Shown: one piece after another, positions 43,696-51,746 of the stretch
How the letters are laid out: every line of letters begins with the position of its first letter
Position numbering within the stretch: position 1 is the first letter of the stretch
Assembly: GCF_001280845.1 (NCBI RefSeq)
Contig: NZ_LGHP01000001.1
Coordinates: 4,329,712 to 4,381,463 of the forward strand
Reading direction: 5' to 3'
Length of the DNA: 51,752 bases
Origin: Bacillus sp. FJAT-28004
GTDB taxonomy: Bacteria; Bacillota; Bacilli; Paenibacillales; Paenibacillaceae
Position numbers and translations under genes: made by a program
Notes under the pieces: model-generated
What the model saw: only the letters and a program-made list of their open reading frames with translations
Databases searched by the model: none
What the model was told of the DNA's origin: nothing

Positions 43696-43727
43696 ACGCC
43701 CCGTGTCCATTAATGGATACGGGGCGT
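43696..43727. terminator. Hairpin between convergent aldo/keto reductase and ilvA
   Basis: ACGCCCCGTGTCCA and its near complement form a long stem with a TTAA loop. The T-run is poor on both sides, so strength is uncertain. Confidence 0.55.
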
Positions 43728-43746
43728 ATCTTATTCATCAGGCAGA

Positions 43747-45015
43747 TCAGATTAACAGGTTAAATAAAACAGGATCCTTGTTCAGCTCGAGAAACTGAAA
43801 GCCCTTCTTACTCATACGGTCAACGAGCGGATTGTAATCCTCTCTGTGCTTCAGCTCGATGCCGACGAGTGCAGGCCCATTGTCCTTGTTTGATTTTTTC
43901 GTATATTCGAATCGTGTTATATCATCATTAGGTCCAAGCACGCTGTCGAGAAATTCTCGAAGAGCTCCGGCGCGCTGCGGGAAGCTGACCATAAAGTAAT
44001 GCTTGTAACCCTCATAGATGAGAGAGCGTTCTTTGATCTCCTGCATCCGGTCGACATCATTATTGCCGCCGCTTACGACACAGACGACCGTCTTGCCTTG
44101 AATTTGCTCACGATAGGCTTCAAGCGCAGCGATAGGCAGTGCACCTGCGGGCTCAGCTACGATTGCATTCTCATTGTACAAGTCGAGCATCGTCGTACAT
44201 ACTTTTCCTTCAGGCACGGAAATAACATCGTCAAGCAATTCTCTGCAAAGCTCAAATGTTAAATCACCGATTCGTTTAACGGCTGCGCCGTCGACGAATT
44301 TCTCAATCTGATCAAGAGTTATGACTTCTCCTGCATCAAGTGAGGCCCTCAGCGATTGCGCGCCATCCGGTTCAACGCCAATCACCTTTGTTGCGGGTGA
44401 GACGATCTTCACATAAGAAGCAACGCCGGCTGCAAGTCCGCCACCGCCTACAGTCACGAATACAAAGTCGGGCACGGTATCAGAAGCTTCCATTAATTCT
44501 TGGCCAACCGTTCCGTTACCTGCTATGATTTTGGGATCGTCGAATGGATGAACGAAGGCAAGACCATTGCGGTTGCTCTCTGCAACGGCTTCGGCATAGG
44601 CATCGTCGAAGGTGTCGCCGATAAGGATAACCTCAACCTGGGAGCCGCCAAAAAAATTGACTTGTGACACCTTCTGGCGAGGAGTCGTGCTGGGCATGTA
44701 TATTTTGCCGGGAATGCCAAGGGTTTGGCAAGAGTAAGCCACGCCTTGTGCATGGTTGCCAGCACTTGCGCAAACCACACCTTTAGAAAGTATTTCTGGC
44801 GGCAGTGAACGCATCATATGATAAGCTCCGCGTAGTTTGAACGAGCGAACGATTTGCAGGTCCTCTCGTTTTAAAAGTACATTGCAGCCAAACCGCTCGG
44901 ACAGCACACGGTTATGTTGAAGTGGCGTACGTGTAATGATATCCTTTAAGTGCATTTGAGCTTGAACGATATCTTCAAGCCCAACCCGATGCATCGGTAC
45001 AGGATTTGTGTTCAA
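43747..45015 (-). CDS. ilvA: Threonine dehydratase (biosynthetic), PLP-dependent
   Basis: 422 residues from TTG 45015, exactly the length of B. subtilis IlvA. It deaminates threonine to 2-oxobutanoate, the first step of isoleucine synthesis. PLP lysine K60 in IVRSFKLRGAYH, substrate/PLP loops SAGNHAQGVA and VGGGGLAAGV, and a C-terminal regulatory ACT-like domain (about 335-422, beginning HYFMVSFPQRAGALREFL) are present, so isoleucine feedback control is likely. TTG 45015 has GAGAGGA upstream, and an 18-residue longer frame has no ribosome site. It stands alone, away from the ilv-leu operon. Confidence 0.93.
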   Translation of the reverse strand: MNTNPVPMHRVGLEDIVQAQMHLKDIITRTPLQHNRVLSERFGCNVLLKREDLQIVRSFKLRGAYHMMRSLPPEILSKGVVCASAGNHAQGVAYSCQTLGIPGKIYMPSTTPRQKVSQVNFFGGSQVEVILIGDTFDDAYAEAVAESNRNGLAFVHPFDDPKIIAGNGTVGQELMEASDTVPDFVFVTVGGGGLAAGVASYVKIVSPATKVIGVEPDGAQSLRASLDAGEVITLDQIEKFVDGAAVKRIGDLTFELCRELLDDVISVPEGKVCTTMLDLYNENAIVAEPAGALPIAALEAYREQIQGKTVVCVVSGGNNDVDRMQEIKERSLIYEGYKHYFMVSFPQRAGALREFLDSVLGPNDDITRFEYTKKSNKDNGPALVGIELKHREDYNPLVDRMSKKGFQFLELNKDPVLFNLLI

Positions 45016-45136
45016 TGGTGACCATCCTCTCGGCTTTTTTGGATTAACAGTAAAAATGATTGGATTCATTATAGCACTATCATTGTGAGTTGAAGTAATA
45101 GAAATCGTTTATTTGTATAGCAAGGAGAGGATTCGC

Positions 45137-45727
45137 ATGGGAAAAACCTTAAAAAGACTTCTGATAGGCGTCATCGTCATTCTTTTGCTGCTTGGTGGTG
45201 CACTATGGTGGTTCTTATCTTATATTGCACCGGACGAGAGGCTGGACATGAGCTATGCGCCTATTGATGTGAAAGAGAAAGCGCTGGATATGGTCAAAAA
45301 AGTAAAACTGGAGCTCGTCCTGACGGAATCCGATATTAACCATTTGATCAAAAAGCATATGAAAGACGAGTACGCAATGAACAAATCAGGAGCTGCTACC
45401 TCGGAGCTGGCAAAGGATATTCGACTGGATGGAGCCCACTTTGATCTCGAAGAGGACAAGCTGATAGCTCGGATGAATATTACCTATAAGAATAAAATTC
45501 CTGCTAGGCTGGATGCGGTATATTCGCTGGATTGGCAGTCTCCAAACATAGTCCTAAAGCCGCAATCGTTAGCTGTAAAGGCTATTCAGCTGCCGCTTAA
45601 CACGCTTGAAACGATCGTCATTCCGCTAGATTTGCCGGCGCAGGATGTAGTGACGGTGAGGGATGTTCAGTTCGAGAATAATCAGATGAAAATACTTTTC
45701 AAGCTGCAAATTCAATTTAAGCTGTAA
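45137..45727 (+). CDS. YpmS-like (DUF2140) membrane-anchored protein
   Basis: 196 residues: one N-terminal signal-anchor helix (about 6-28, LIGVIVILLLLGGALWWFL), then an extracytoplasmic domain. KVKLELVLTESDINHLIKKH and the strand pattern near the end (LPLNTLETIVIPLDLP) resemble Bacillus YpmS, function unknown. ATG 45137 has AAGGAGAGG upstream, and TTG 45113 is not supported. It is divergent from ilvA and has its own strong terminator. Confidence 0.7.
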   Translation: MGKTLKRLLIGVIVILLLLGGALWWFLSYIAPDERLDMSYAPIDVKEKALDMVKKVKLELVLTESDINHLIKKHMKDEYAMNKSGAATSELAKDIRLDGAHFDLEEDKLIARMNITYKNKIPARLDAVYSLDWQSPNIVLKPQSLAVKAIQLPLNTLETIVIPLDLPAQDVVTVRDVQFENNQMKILFKLQIQFKL

Positions 45728-45750
45728 TAAAGGAATCAGGTTGAGAATAG

Positions 45751-45797
45751 AAAACGACAGATGAGGAATATAGCCTCATCTGTCGTTTCTTTTTTTT
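45751..45797 (+). terminator. Strong terminator after the YpmS-like gene
   Basis: A stem of about 15 bp, AAACGACAGATGAGG with its complement, six-base loop, then eight T residues. Confidence 0.88.
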
Positions 45798-45850
45798 GTT
45801 CACTAATCGATGAATGAAGAATAAATGAAGAACAGGATTGACATAATCAT

Positions 45851-45892
45851 TGAGAATGGTTATCATGTATACGAAAGTGATAATCATTATCA
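45851..45892 (+). promoter_or_regulatory. Tandem Fur boxes upstream of the flavodoxin operon
   Basis: TGATAATCATTATCA (45878-45892) is a perfect 7-1-7 Fur box, and TGAGAATGGTTATCA (45851-45865) matches 12 of 14 positions. Fur with Fe(II) would repress transcription of the three genes starting at 46037. No confident -10 was picked in the remaining 140 bp. Confidence 0.8.
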
Positions 45893-46036
45893 CTACATGC
45901 AGTAACCATATACATCTAGCAGGATAGAGCTTGAACTGTCATACACATTAACATCTTATATAAAGAATGGAACATATTGAAAGCATTTTCAGCGCGGAGA
46001 GAACGATAAAACGATTATTTTTTAGGAGTGAGAGAT

Positions 46037-46837
46037 ATGCAGACTGAAACGAGCAAGCCTTGGAATTGGCTGCTCTTTCCCTTCTCGTCCGTTAAGGCAG
46101 GAGCTGATTGCTTGTTCGCAGCTTCAGTCGGTCACGGCATTTATCAAATCGATGATGAAGGAGAATGGAAGAAGCTTGATCAAGGTATGGAAGATCAGAC
46201 CAACGTAAATCGGCTGCAATTGCAGCATGATTTGCTGCATGCCTGCACAAGCAGCGGCTTATATGAATGGAACGGAGAAGCATGGGTCAATGATGGCATA
46301 TTGATTCCTAGTTATCAGTATCGAAAGATCGGCGGAACTAGCTACGTTGCAACGGAATATGGGCTTTGGTCCAAAGCAGGCTCCAAATGGGAGCAAATAG
46401 CTTGCCAAGATAAACGGGTATTCGATTTTATGAATTTGCCGCAATATTTGATCATTGCACATGAGAGCGGCATCTCCTTATACGATCGTTTTATGGATGA
46501 TTGGGCTCATTTTGAGCTGGGTGCAAGTGTAACTAGCTTAGCGGTATTCAGAGGCCATTTAATCGGAACAAGCGATCAAGGGGAACTGTTCATCGGCGAT
46601 AAAAAAGGAAGGTTTGACCGGATAAGATTCGGCAAAAATTTTATATTCTCCGTTCAGGCGAAGGGCAATGAGGTTTATGTATGTACGGATCGCGGGTTAT
46701 CAAAGCTTACTTATCTTTGTAATCAAGTAACATTACTGTCGGTTAAACTTGGCTATCCGGTAACAGATATTGATATGCAAGACGGCAATCTGTATCTCGC
46801 TACGCTTTTCCAAGGCATTCAAACGATAAATGTCTAA
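46037..46837 (+). CDS. Seven-bladed beta-propeller protein of unknown function in a Fur-regulated operon
   Basis: 266 residues with about seven repeats of the type 'hydrophobic strand - A/T - x-GLY/GIY - strand - W', such as LFAASVGHGIYQID, LLHACTSSGLYEWNG, YVATEYGLWSKAGSKW, LIGTSDQGELFIG, VYVCTDRGLSKL and LYLATLFQGIQTI. This is the pattern of a small cytosolic propeller (no signal peptide). It is first in a Fur-box operon with flavodoxin. In B. subtilis the Fur-regulated ykuNOP operon has flavodoxin genes flanking ykuO of unknown function; an equivalent role is possible, but I cannot show homology. ATG 46037 has AGGAG eight bases upstream. Confidence 0.65.
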   Translation: MQTETSKPWNWLLFPFSSVKAGADCLFAASVGHGIYQIDDEGEWKKLDQGMEDQTNVNRLQLQHDLLHACTSSGLYEWNGEAWVNDGILIPSYQYRKIGGTSYVATEYGLWSKAGSKWEQIACQDKRVFDFMNLPQYLIIAHESGISLYDRFMDDWAHFELGASVTSLAVFRGHLIGTSDQGELFIGDKKGRFDRIRFGKNFIFSVQAKGNEVYVCTDRGLSKLTYLCNQVTLLSVKLGYPVTDIDMQDGNLYLATLFQGIQTINV

Positions 46838-46869
46838 CGACAAACAAATAGGAAGCGGAGGAATGGAAG

Positions 46870-47322
46870 ATGCCAAAAATACTTGTGGTGTATGCTAGTA
46901 TGACGGGAAATACAGAAGAAATGGCAGAGGCTATTGTAGAAGGCGCTAAGGAAGCGGGTGCGGAGGTTGTCTCCAAAGAGGCCTTCGATGCCAGTGCGGA
47001 TGAGCTGAATCATTATGACGGCATAATTATTGGTGCGTACACGTGGGGAGATGGCGAGCTGCCGGATGAGTTTATCGATTTTTATGATGAAATGGATGGA
47101 CTTGATCTTATCGGCAAGAAAGCAGCAGTATTTGGATCTGGAGATACATCATATCCGATCTATTGCGGCGCTGTGGATATAATAGAAGCAAAGCTGAAGG
47201 AGCTCGGTGCAGAAATAGCAGGCGAGTGCATTAAATTTGAATATAACGCGTCTGAAGAAGAGAAAGAGCAAGGAAGAAGATTAGGACGCCAAATTGCGGG
47301 TCTAGTAGCGGTAGCCGGATAA
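46870..47322 (+). CDS. Short-chain flavodoxin
   Basis: 150 residues. The FMN phosphate loop is SMTGNTEEMA (10-19), the 50s loop AYTWGDGELPDEF with a flavin-stacking Trp, and the 90s loop FGSGDTSYPIYCGAVD with a stacking Tyr. It is closest in outline to Bacillus YkuN/YkuP. It carries low-potential electrons and replaces ferredoxin when iron is short. GGAGG lies before ATG 46870. The Fur boxes upstream of the operon fit that role. Confidence 0.93.
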   Translation: MPKILVVYASMTGNTEEMAEAIVEGAKEAGAEVVSKEAFDASADELNHYDGIIIGAYTWGDGELPDEFIDFYDEMDGLDLIGKKAAVFGSGDTSYPIYCGAVDIIEAKLKELGAEIAGECIKFEYNASEEEKEQGRRLGRQIAGLVAVAG

Positions 47323-47338
47323 TGAAACGAGAAACTTT

Positions 47339-48055
47339 GTGATGGAGCATCTACCTGCGATTTTGAGAGTTGAAGATTATAAGCTAGAAGAACTGCTGCG
47401 TTGTCCTGAACGGTTCGCTCGAAGAAAGTCCGGTCGCAAGCAGGAAAGTGATGTGAATTGGCGACAGCTTGTTCAATATGCAGCCAGCCACACTGTAAAC
47501 GACTTTTACCGGCAGTCAAAAGAGACACGCTCGATAGAAGCCATACATACTTCCGTTGAGAATTGGTGGACGAATCGAAATTATAAATTTCATTCTGATG
47601 AGCATTATTTGCAAATGAAGCAAACGGTTAAGGAGCATTTGACAGTCTTCTTGCTTGGCGGCGCAGCTCCGAGCATGCCGATCATTTTTTATGAGCAAAT
47701 GACGGCTTATGTGGATGAGCTTGATTTGGAGATTTCGCAAATCTTTCATTTGGTTTCCGCTGAGCAGGAAGGTTCGCTTGATGAATATATCGTGCAAAAG
47801 CTAGCAGTAGATACAGATGAAGATTCCCTTAATCTGTTTTTCCACATGACATCGGTATTTTGCATGAGCGCTTTTGAGAAGCTTCCTACTCGAATAGAAG
47901 TGTTCTCCCTACTGAGCGGGAAACAGGTCGTGTTTGAGCCTGATGAGGAATCGCTTGAGTTCTCTTATGACTATATGTATTTGATCAAAAGCTTACTGCC
48001 AGACGTAGACTTCTTTAAGGTTAATCCGGGTTCGGCAGAGCAGTTAGTTATGTGA
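47339..48055 (+). CDS. Unknown protein, third gene of the Fur-regulated operon
   Basis: 238 residues, acidic, soluble. The N terminus LEELLRCPERFARRKSG looks like the CP-x-RF opening of PD-(D/E)XK nuclease-type domains (AddB/RecB C-terminal family), and IEVFSLLSGKQVVFEP could be a late strand of that fold, but I see no clear catalytic D-ExK, so any activity is doubtful. It begins 16 bp after flavodoxin (GTG 47339 or ATG 47342; the ribosome site is weak) and is followed by a terminator, so it is the last operon member. Function is unknown; iron-limitation expression is predicted. Confidence 0.6.
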   Translation: MMEHLPAILRVEDYKLEELLRCPERFARRKSGRKQESDVNWRQLVQYAASHTVNDFYRQSKETRSIEAIHTSVENWWTNRNYKFHSDEHYLQMKQTVKEHLTVFLLGGAAPSMPIIFYEQMTAYVDELDLEISQIFHLVSAEQEGSLDEYIVQKLAVDTDEDSLNLFFHMTSVFCMSAFEKLPTRIEVFSLLSGKQVVFEPDEESLEFSYDYMYLIKSLLPDVDFFKVNPGSAEQLVM

Positions 48056-48084
48056 AATTTTTACTGAAAATGATACAAAATTTG

Positions 48085-48134
48085 CAAATCCCCCAAGTCA
48101 TTTCCGGATGCGGAATGAAGGGGGATTTGTTTTG
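48085..48134 (+). terminator. Terminator after the flavodoxin operon
   Basis: A 10-bp stem CAAATCCCCC/GGGGGATTTG with an inner TCC/GGA pairing, followed by TTTTG-rich DNA. Confidence 0.75.
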
Positions 48135-48220
48135 TTGTAGACAAATGAAATGGTTTTCAAGTAACATGAGCAGTAGTCATTTTTTGCATATTTGCACATG
48201 GCGATTGAATGCGAGGTTTA

Positions 48221-48353
48221 TTTTGCTGCGCAAAAGTAAGCGTATGCTTTCGAAGTGAGTTTTTGCTACGCAAAACAAAGCTAATGCTTACGAAGTAAGT
48301 TTTGCTACGCAAAACAAAGCTAATGCTTACGAAGTAAGTTTTGCTACGCAAAA
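48221..48353. repeat. 39-bp tandem repeat built from two hairpins
   Basis: Hairpin 1 TTTTGC-TAC-GCAAAA recurs at 48221 (TGC loop), 48261, 48300 and 48339; hairpin 2 CTTAC-GAA-GTAAG lies between at 48287 and 48326, with a decayed copy near 48247. The period is 39-40 bp, with two nearly identical full units plus partial ones. It ends 22 bp before the AraC gene start. Spacers are the same each time, so it is not CRISPR. The remaining gap from 48135 to 48220 holds nothing I recognise. Confidence 0.85.
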
Positions 48354-48375
48354 CTTTAGAAGGAGAGAGATTAGG

Positions 48376-49227
48376 TTGTCAGAGGAGCTATTACTAACAT
48401 TTCGTTCACCACCATTGCCATTTTTCATAGAATCAAACCGATTGGTTTATCACGCGGGCGAGGAGCATCCGAATCGGACAAACCTCGGCGTATTTGATTT
48501 GTTGTATGTAAACAAGGGAGCGCTGCATGTAGCAGAGGACAATCGCAGCTGGACACTCGGTCCGGGAGATGTGCTTATTCTCAGACCTGACCGTTGGCAT
48601 TATTCTACGCGCCCATGCGAGGAAGAAACCGTATTTGATTGGATTCATTTTCAAACAGTCGGTGCATGGGAGGAGACGGTAGGTAATCAGAGCGGATCGC
48701 TTAGAGGGGACTACTATACCTACGCCATACGTCTGCCCAAAAAAATGAAGCTTACATACACCGATGAAGCGAATCTTATTTTCTCACAATTGCATGAAGC
48801 TTCCAAAGGCTCATCGCATGGCGCGTTCTGGGATCGACAGCAGCGGTTTCTGCATTTGCTGCAAATGCTGGACGAAGGCTGGCGCTCGGATGCAGCAAAA
48901 GCAGCTGTTTCAGTAGCGGAGCGTGCAGCCGCTTACTTAAAGCTGAATTATCGCTCTCCAATCAGCAACACGATGCTGAGCGATGTGCTTCAACTACATA
49001 CCAATTACATTACGCGCTGCATGAGTGAGGTTTTTGATTGCACGCCGCAGCAATATTTGCTTTATTACAGGCTCGATCAAGCTAAGCTGCTGCTTATTAA
49101 GACAGACTGGACCATTGCAAGAGTTGCGGAGGAAACAGGCTTCCGGCAGACGCCACATTTCTCAAGGCTGTTTGCATCCCATACGGGAATGCCTCCGCTG
49201 AAATTCCGAAAACGATTTACGATGTAG
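48376..49227 (+). CDS. AraC-family transcriptional regulator
   Basis: 283 residues. Cupin sensor (about 20-110: NRLVYHAGEEHPNRTNLGVF then LGPGDVLILRPDRWHY) and C-terminal double HTH (ISNTMLSDVLQLHTNYITRC, then WTIARVAEETGFRQTPHFSR, ending GMPPLKFRKRF). The first HTH is less conserved than usual. TTG 48376 has AAGGAGAGAG upstream. It follows the hairpin array and precedes the SRAP gene; no adjacent sugar or siderophore genes indicate its target. Confidence 0.85.
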   Translation: MSEELLLTFRSPPLPFFIESNRLVYHAGEEHPNRTNLGVFDLLYVNKGALHVAEDNRSWTLGPGDVLILRPDRWHYSTRPCEEETVFDWIHFQTVGAWEETVGNQSGSLRGDYYTYAIRLPKKMKLTYTDEANLIFSQLHEASKGSSHGAFWDRQQRFLHLLQMLDEGWRSDAAKAAVSVAERAAAYLKLNYRSPISNTMLSDVLQLHTNYITRCMSEVFDCTPQQYLLYYRLDQAKLLLIKTDWTIARVAEETGFRQTPHFSRLFASHTGMPPLKFRKRFTM

Positions 49228-49367
49228 GCGGAAGGTCTAAACGGAGTAAATGAACTATTTTCGACAAACCGTTGTATAGAGCATTCTGATATTCTAACGA
49301 GGAACGTTGCATAAATTTCGTGACTTTAACAAAAACTGGATTCAACAACGTGAAAAGGGTGGTCGCG

Positions 49368-50039
49368 ATGATTGAACGGTTTTCGTTAACAGCGGATATT
49401 GGCGATATAGTGGAAATGTTTCAGGTAGGTAAAGTGGTTCGGGGGCATACGAACCGGTTTAATGCAGCTCCGACTCAGACGGTTTCGATTGTCATGAATG
49501 ATCGATTCGATCAACGGACGATGGAGGAATCGAGGTGGGGGCTGTTTCCTTTTTGGGCGAAGGATGCGGTTAATGCGGATCATATGACGTTGTCCGAGAA
49601 GCCTTTTTTAGAGAGAATGCTGCGCAGACAAAGATGTGTTCTGCCATGCAGCGGTTTTTTTGGTCAAAAGCAATTCGGGAAAGAACGTGATCCGAGGGCG
49701 ATGCATATCGTTGTTCCGAGCCAGCAGCTTTTTGGCATTGCGGGTATCTACGACTGCTGGAAAAACGTAAGCGGCAAAGAAGTGCGTGCCTTCACGATGA
49801 TTACCGCAGCTTCGACGGGAGCGATGTCGGTGTGGCAGCCTCGGGTTCCGGTTATATTGGACGAAGATGGCATAGAAGACTGGCTCAATCCGCGTATTAC
49901 AGAATTCAGCGGACTGCGGAAGCATCTTGAGGCAATGGACACTTATCTCATGCGCGCCTACCCAGTTACGAACGCGGTGCATGATGATTTGTACGAGTCG
50001 CCGGATTGCATCCGGGAGATCCGCCCGGACTTTGCATAG
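49368..50039 (+). CDS. SRAP (YedK/HMCES-like) protein lacking the catalytic residues
   Basis: 223 residues. Family landmarks are ERFSLTADIGDI at the start, NRFNAAPTQTVSIV, ESRWGLFPFWAKDAVNAD, RQRCVLPCSGFF, LFGIAGIYDCW, MITAAS and VPVILDEDGIEDWL. Active SRAP proteins crosslink abasic sites through Cys2, helped by Glu105 and His160 (YedK numbering). Here residue 2 is Ile (MIERF, not MCGRF/MCERF), the GFYEW glutamate is Gly99 (GFFGQ), and the IHDRMP histidine is lost (WQPRVP, 156-161); the Asn of the NAR-like motif (N69) remains. A DNA-binding or regulatory pseudoenzyme is the best reading. ATG 49368 has AGGGTGG upstream. Confidence 0.85.
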   Translation: MIERFSLTADIGDIVEMFQVGKVVRGHTNRFNAAPTQTVSIVMNDRFDQRTMEESRWGLFPFWAKDAVNADHMTLSEKPFLERMLRRQRCVLPCSGFFGQKQFGKERDPRAMHIVVPSQQLFGIAGIYDCWKNVSGKEVRAFTMITAASTGAMSVWQPRVPVILDEDGIEDWLNPRITEFSGLRKHLEAMDTYLMRAYPVTNAVHDDLYESPDCIREIRPDFA

Positions 50040-50043
50040 GTAT

Positions 50044-50095
50044 GGAACATAGGTAAGAAACATAGGTAAGAAACATAGGTAAGAAACATAGGTAT
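50044..50095. repeat. 13-bp tandem repeat (GAAACATAGGTAA), four copies
   Basis: Four head-to-tail copies, the first one base short and the last ending in T, lie immediately after the SRAP stop codon. It is a simple microsatellite-like array without coding potential. Confidence 0.85.
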
Positions 50096-50117
50096 GAAAG
50101 AAATATGATCAACAAAA

Positions 50118-50182
50118 AGGCGTTCTATTCCTGATTCGGCTCTGTATGATGCCGAGAAAGGTAGGACGCCTGCTTTGTTTTG
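50118..50182 (+). terminator. Terminator-like hairpin after the SRAP gene
   Basis: AGGCGT/ACGCCT outer stem with inner TCGGC/GCCGA hairpin and a T-rich tail. Confidence 0.6.
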
Positions 50183-50246
50183 AGGGGAGAGATTTGGGTG
50201 AGTATGGTGAACAGCAGCGTTGTATGAAGCTCTATAGTGAAAATGA

Positions 50247-51239
50247 TTAAGCGCGTGCGCGTTGGAGTTCTGTTGTTAATAGCGGAACGACCTCGAATAA
50301 ATCGCCTACGATGCCGTAATCAGCTACGCTGAAAATGGGGGCATCGGGGTCTTTATTGATAGCTACAATGACACGAGATTGGCTCATACCCGCCAAATGT
50401 TGAATAGCGCCGCTGATTCCGCAGGCAATATAGAGCTGCGGCGTGACGACTTTACCCGTCTGGCCAATTTGCAGAGCATAATCACAGTAGCCGGCATCGC
50501 AAGCGCCACGCGAGGCTCCGACTGCGCCTCCGAGCGCAGTAGCCATCGCTTGCAGCGGCTCAAAGCCTGCTGAACTGCGAACACCTCGACCGCCGGAAAC
50601 AACGACGTCGGCTTCGGCTAGATCTAGCTGGCCACCGGCACGGCGAACAAGGCTGTGCACGGTGGTATAGAGTCGCGGCACCGTGAACGGAAGCTCCGCT
50701 GCCGAGCCCTTTATTTCGGCGTCGTCAAGCGGTTCCGCCGCCGGCAGGTTGTTCGGGCGCACCGTAATCACCCACGTCGCGCCCGAAACAAAGCTGCGCC
50801 GCTCGAACGCCTTGCCGGCGTAGAGCGGGCGAATGAATAAGGCGTCATTGCCATCGTCAGATGTTTCGATGGCAATGACGTCGGCAATGTGGCCGGCGCC
50901 ATAGGCTGCGGCCACTCGGGGCGCGAGCTCGCGCCCCAAAGCGGTGTGGCCGAGCAATAGCGCGTCCGGCTGCACCGCAGTCATGGCTGCGCTGAGGGCG
51001 GCGATGTACGCCTCGGGCGCAAAGGCGCGGAGGGCCGGATCGTCGGCGATATGCACGACGTCCGCTCCCCGCGCGATCAGTGCGGCGGCTTCATCCGCCG
51101 CACCGCCGAAGCAGGCAAGGACGGCGTGAACATGGCCGTCCTTGCCTGCAAGCCTGCGCGCTGCGCCGAGTGCCTCCAGCGCCACTCGGCGCAGCGCGCC
51201 GTTCCGGCTTTCTGCAAATACGAGAATGGTTTTGGACAT
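50247..51239 (-). CDS. etfA: Electron transfer flavoprotein alpha subunit
   Basis: 330 residues. The N-terminal ETF domain (ILVFAESRNGALRRVALEAL) and the C-terminal FAD-binding domain with SGGRGV, GASRGACDAGY, GQTGKVVTPQLYIACGISGA and IQHLAGM are complete. With EtfB it passes electrons from acyl-CoA dehydrogenases or similar enzymes to the quinone pool. ATG 51239 follows GAGGAG by nine bases. etfB usually lies directly upstream, but the 513 bp before it are non-coding, so this copy is unpaired here. The 5' half is GC-rich: 44/60 G+C at 51061-51120 against 31/60 at 50281-50340 by hand count. Confidence 0.93.
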   Translation of the reverse strand: MSKTILVFAESRNGALRRVALEALGAARRLAGKDGHVHAVLACFGGAADEAAALIARGADVVHIADDPALRAFAPEAYIAALSAAMTAVQPDALLLGHTALGRELAPRVAAAYGAGHIADVIAIETSDDGNDALFIRPLYAGKAFERRSFVSGATWVITVRPNNLPAAEPLDDAEIKGSAAELPFTVPRLYTTVHSLVRRAGGQLDLAEADVVVSGGRGVRSSAGFEPLQAMATALGGAVGASRGACDAGYCDYALQIGQTGKVVTPQLYIACGISGAIQHLAGMSQSRVIVAINKDPDAPIFSVADYGIVGDLFEVVPLLTTELQRARA

Positions 51240-51352
51240 AGGATGCAGCTCCTCTCCCACAAAATAAACTTAGCTCAATGATCAAGAAGAAAACTAACTA
51301 TATTCTTCAGTAACTACTTCAGTAAATATGAGTAACTAGTAGGACACGATGA

Positions 51353-51734
51353 CTGCGTTGCAGTCTGCAAAGCGACCTAATGATGCTTATTAAGTTTGTT
51401 TTCCTTGTTATACTGGCTGCTTTAGCTCTCATCGGAGCTCTCCGATCATCGAAAGAATTCGAATCATAGTAGCCCCGCCAACTTCACTTAATTAGCCCAC
51501 AGTTGTTAGACTAACTCATTTACCTCATTAAATACTGCCACCAGCCGGCGCATTTTTTCTACATAGGAGTACCCCGCCAACTTCACTTAATTAACCCACA
51601 GTTGTTAGACAAACTCATTTACCCCATTAACTACTGCTACCAGTCGGCGCATTTTTTCTACGTTGCAGTTTGTGCAATAGAAACCTCACATGGGGGCGTC
51701 TAACGCAGGCTACGCTGTAGTTTTGCAATAGAAT
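51353..51734. repeat. Second cluster of the ~26-bp intergenic repeat
   Basis: Copies at 51658-51683 (CTACGTTGCAGTTTGTGCAA core) and 51710-51734, and a partial one at 51353-51371 (CTGCGTTGCAGTCTGCAAAG). They match the cluster at 38.3 kb. The surrounding gap (51240-51746) also has a 7-bp inverted repeat ATCGGAG-CT-CTCCGAT at 51431-51446 and no ORF. Confidence 0.65.
51472..51661. repeat. Two direct copies of a ~91-bp sequence, 99-bp period
   Basis: 51472-51562 and 51571-51661 are near identical, differing at about eight positions. Both begin CCCCGCCAACTTCACTTAAT and end GGCGCATTTTTTCTAC. The second runs directly into a copy of the ~26-bp repeat. Function is unknown; a duplicated repeat unit is likely. 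Confidence 0.85.
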
Positions 51735-51746
51735 GGAGGGAGATTC

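Noticed and set aside
48221..48353. CRISPR-like array
   Set aside because: There are no unique spacers; the whole 39-bp unit repeats and is made of two fixed hairpins. No cas genes are in the window.
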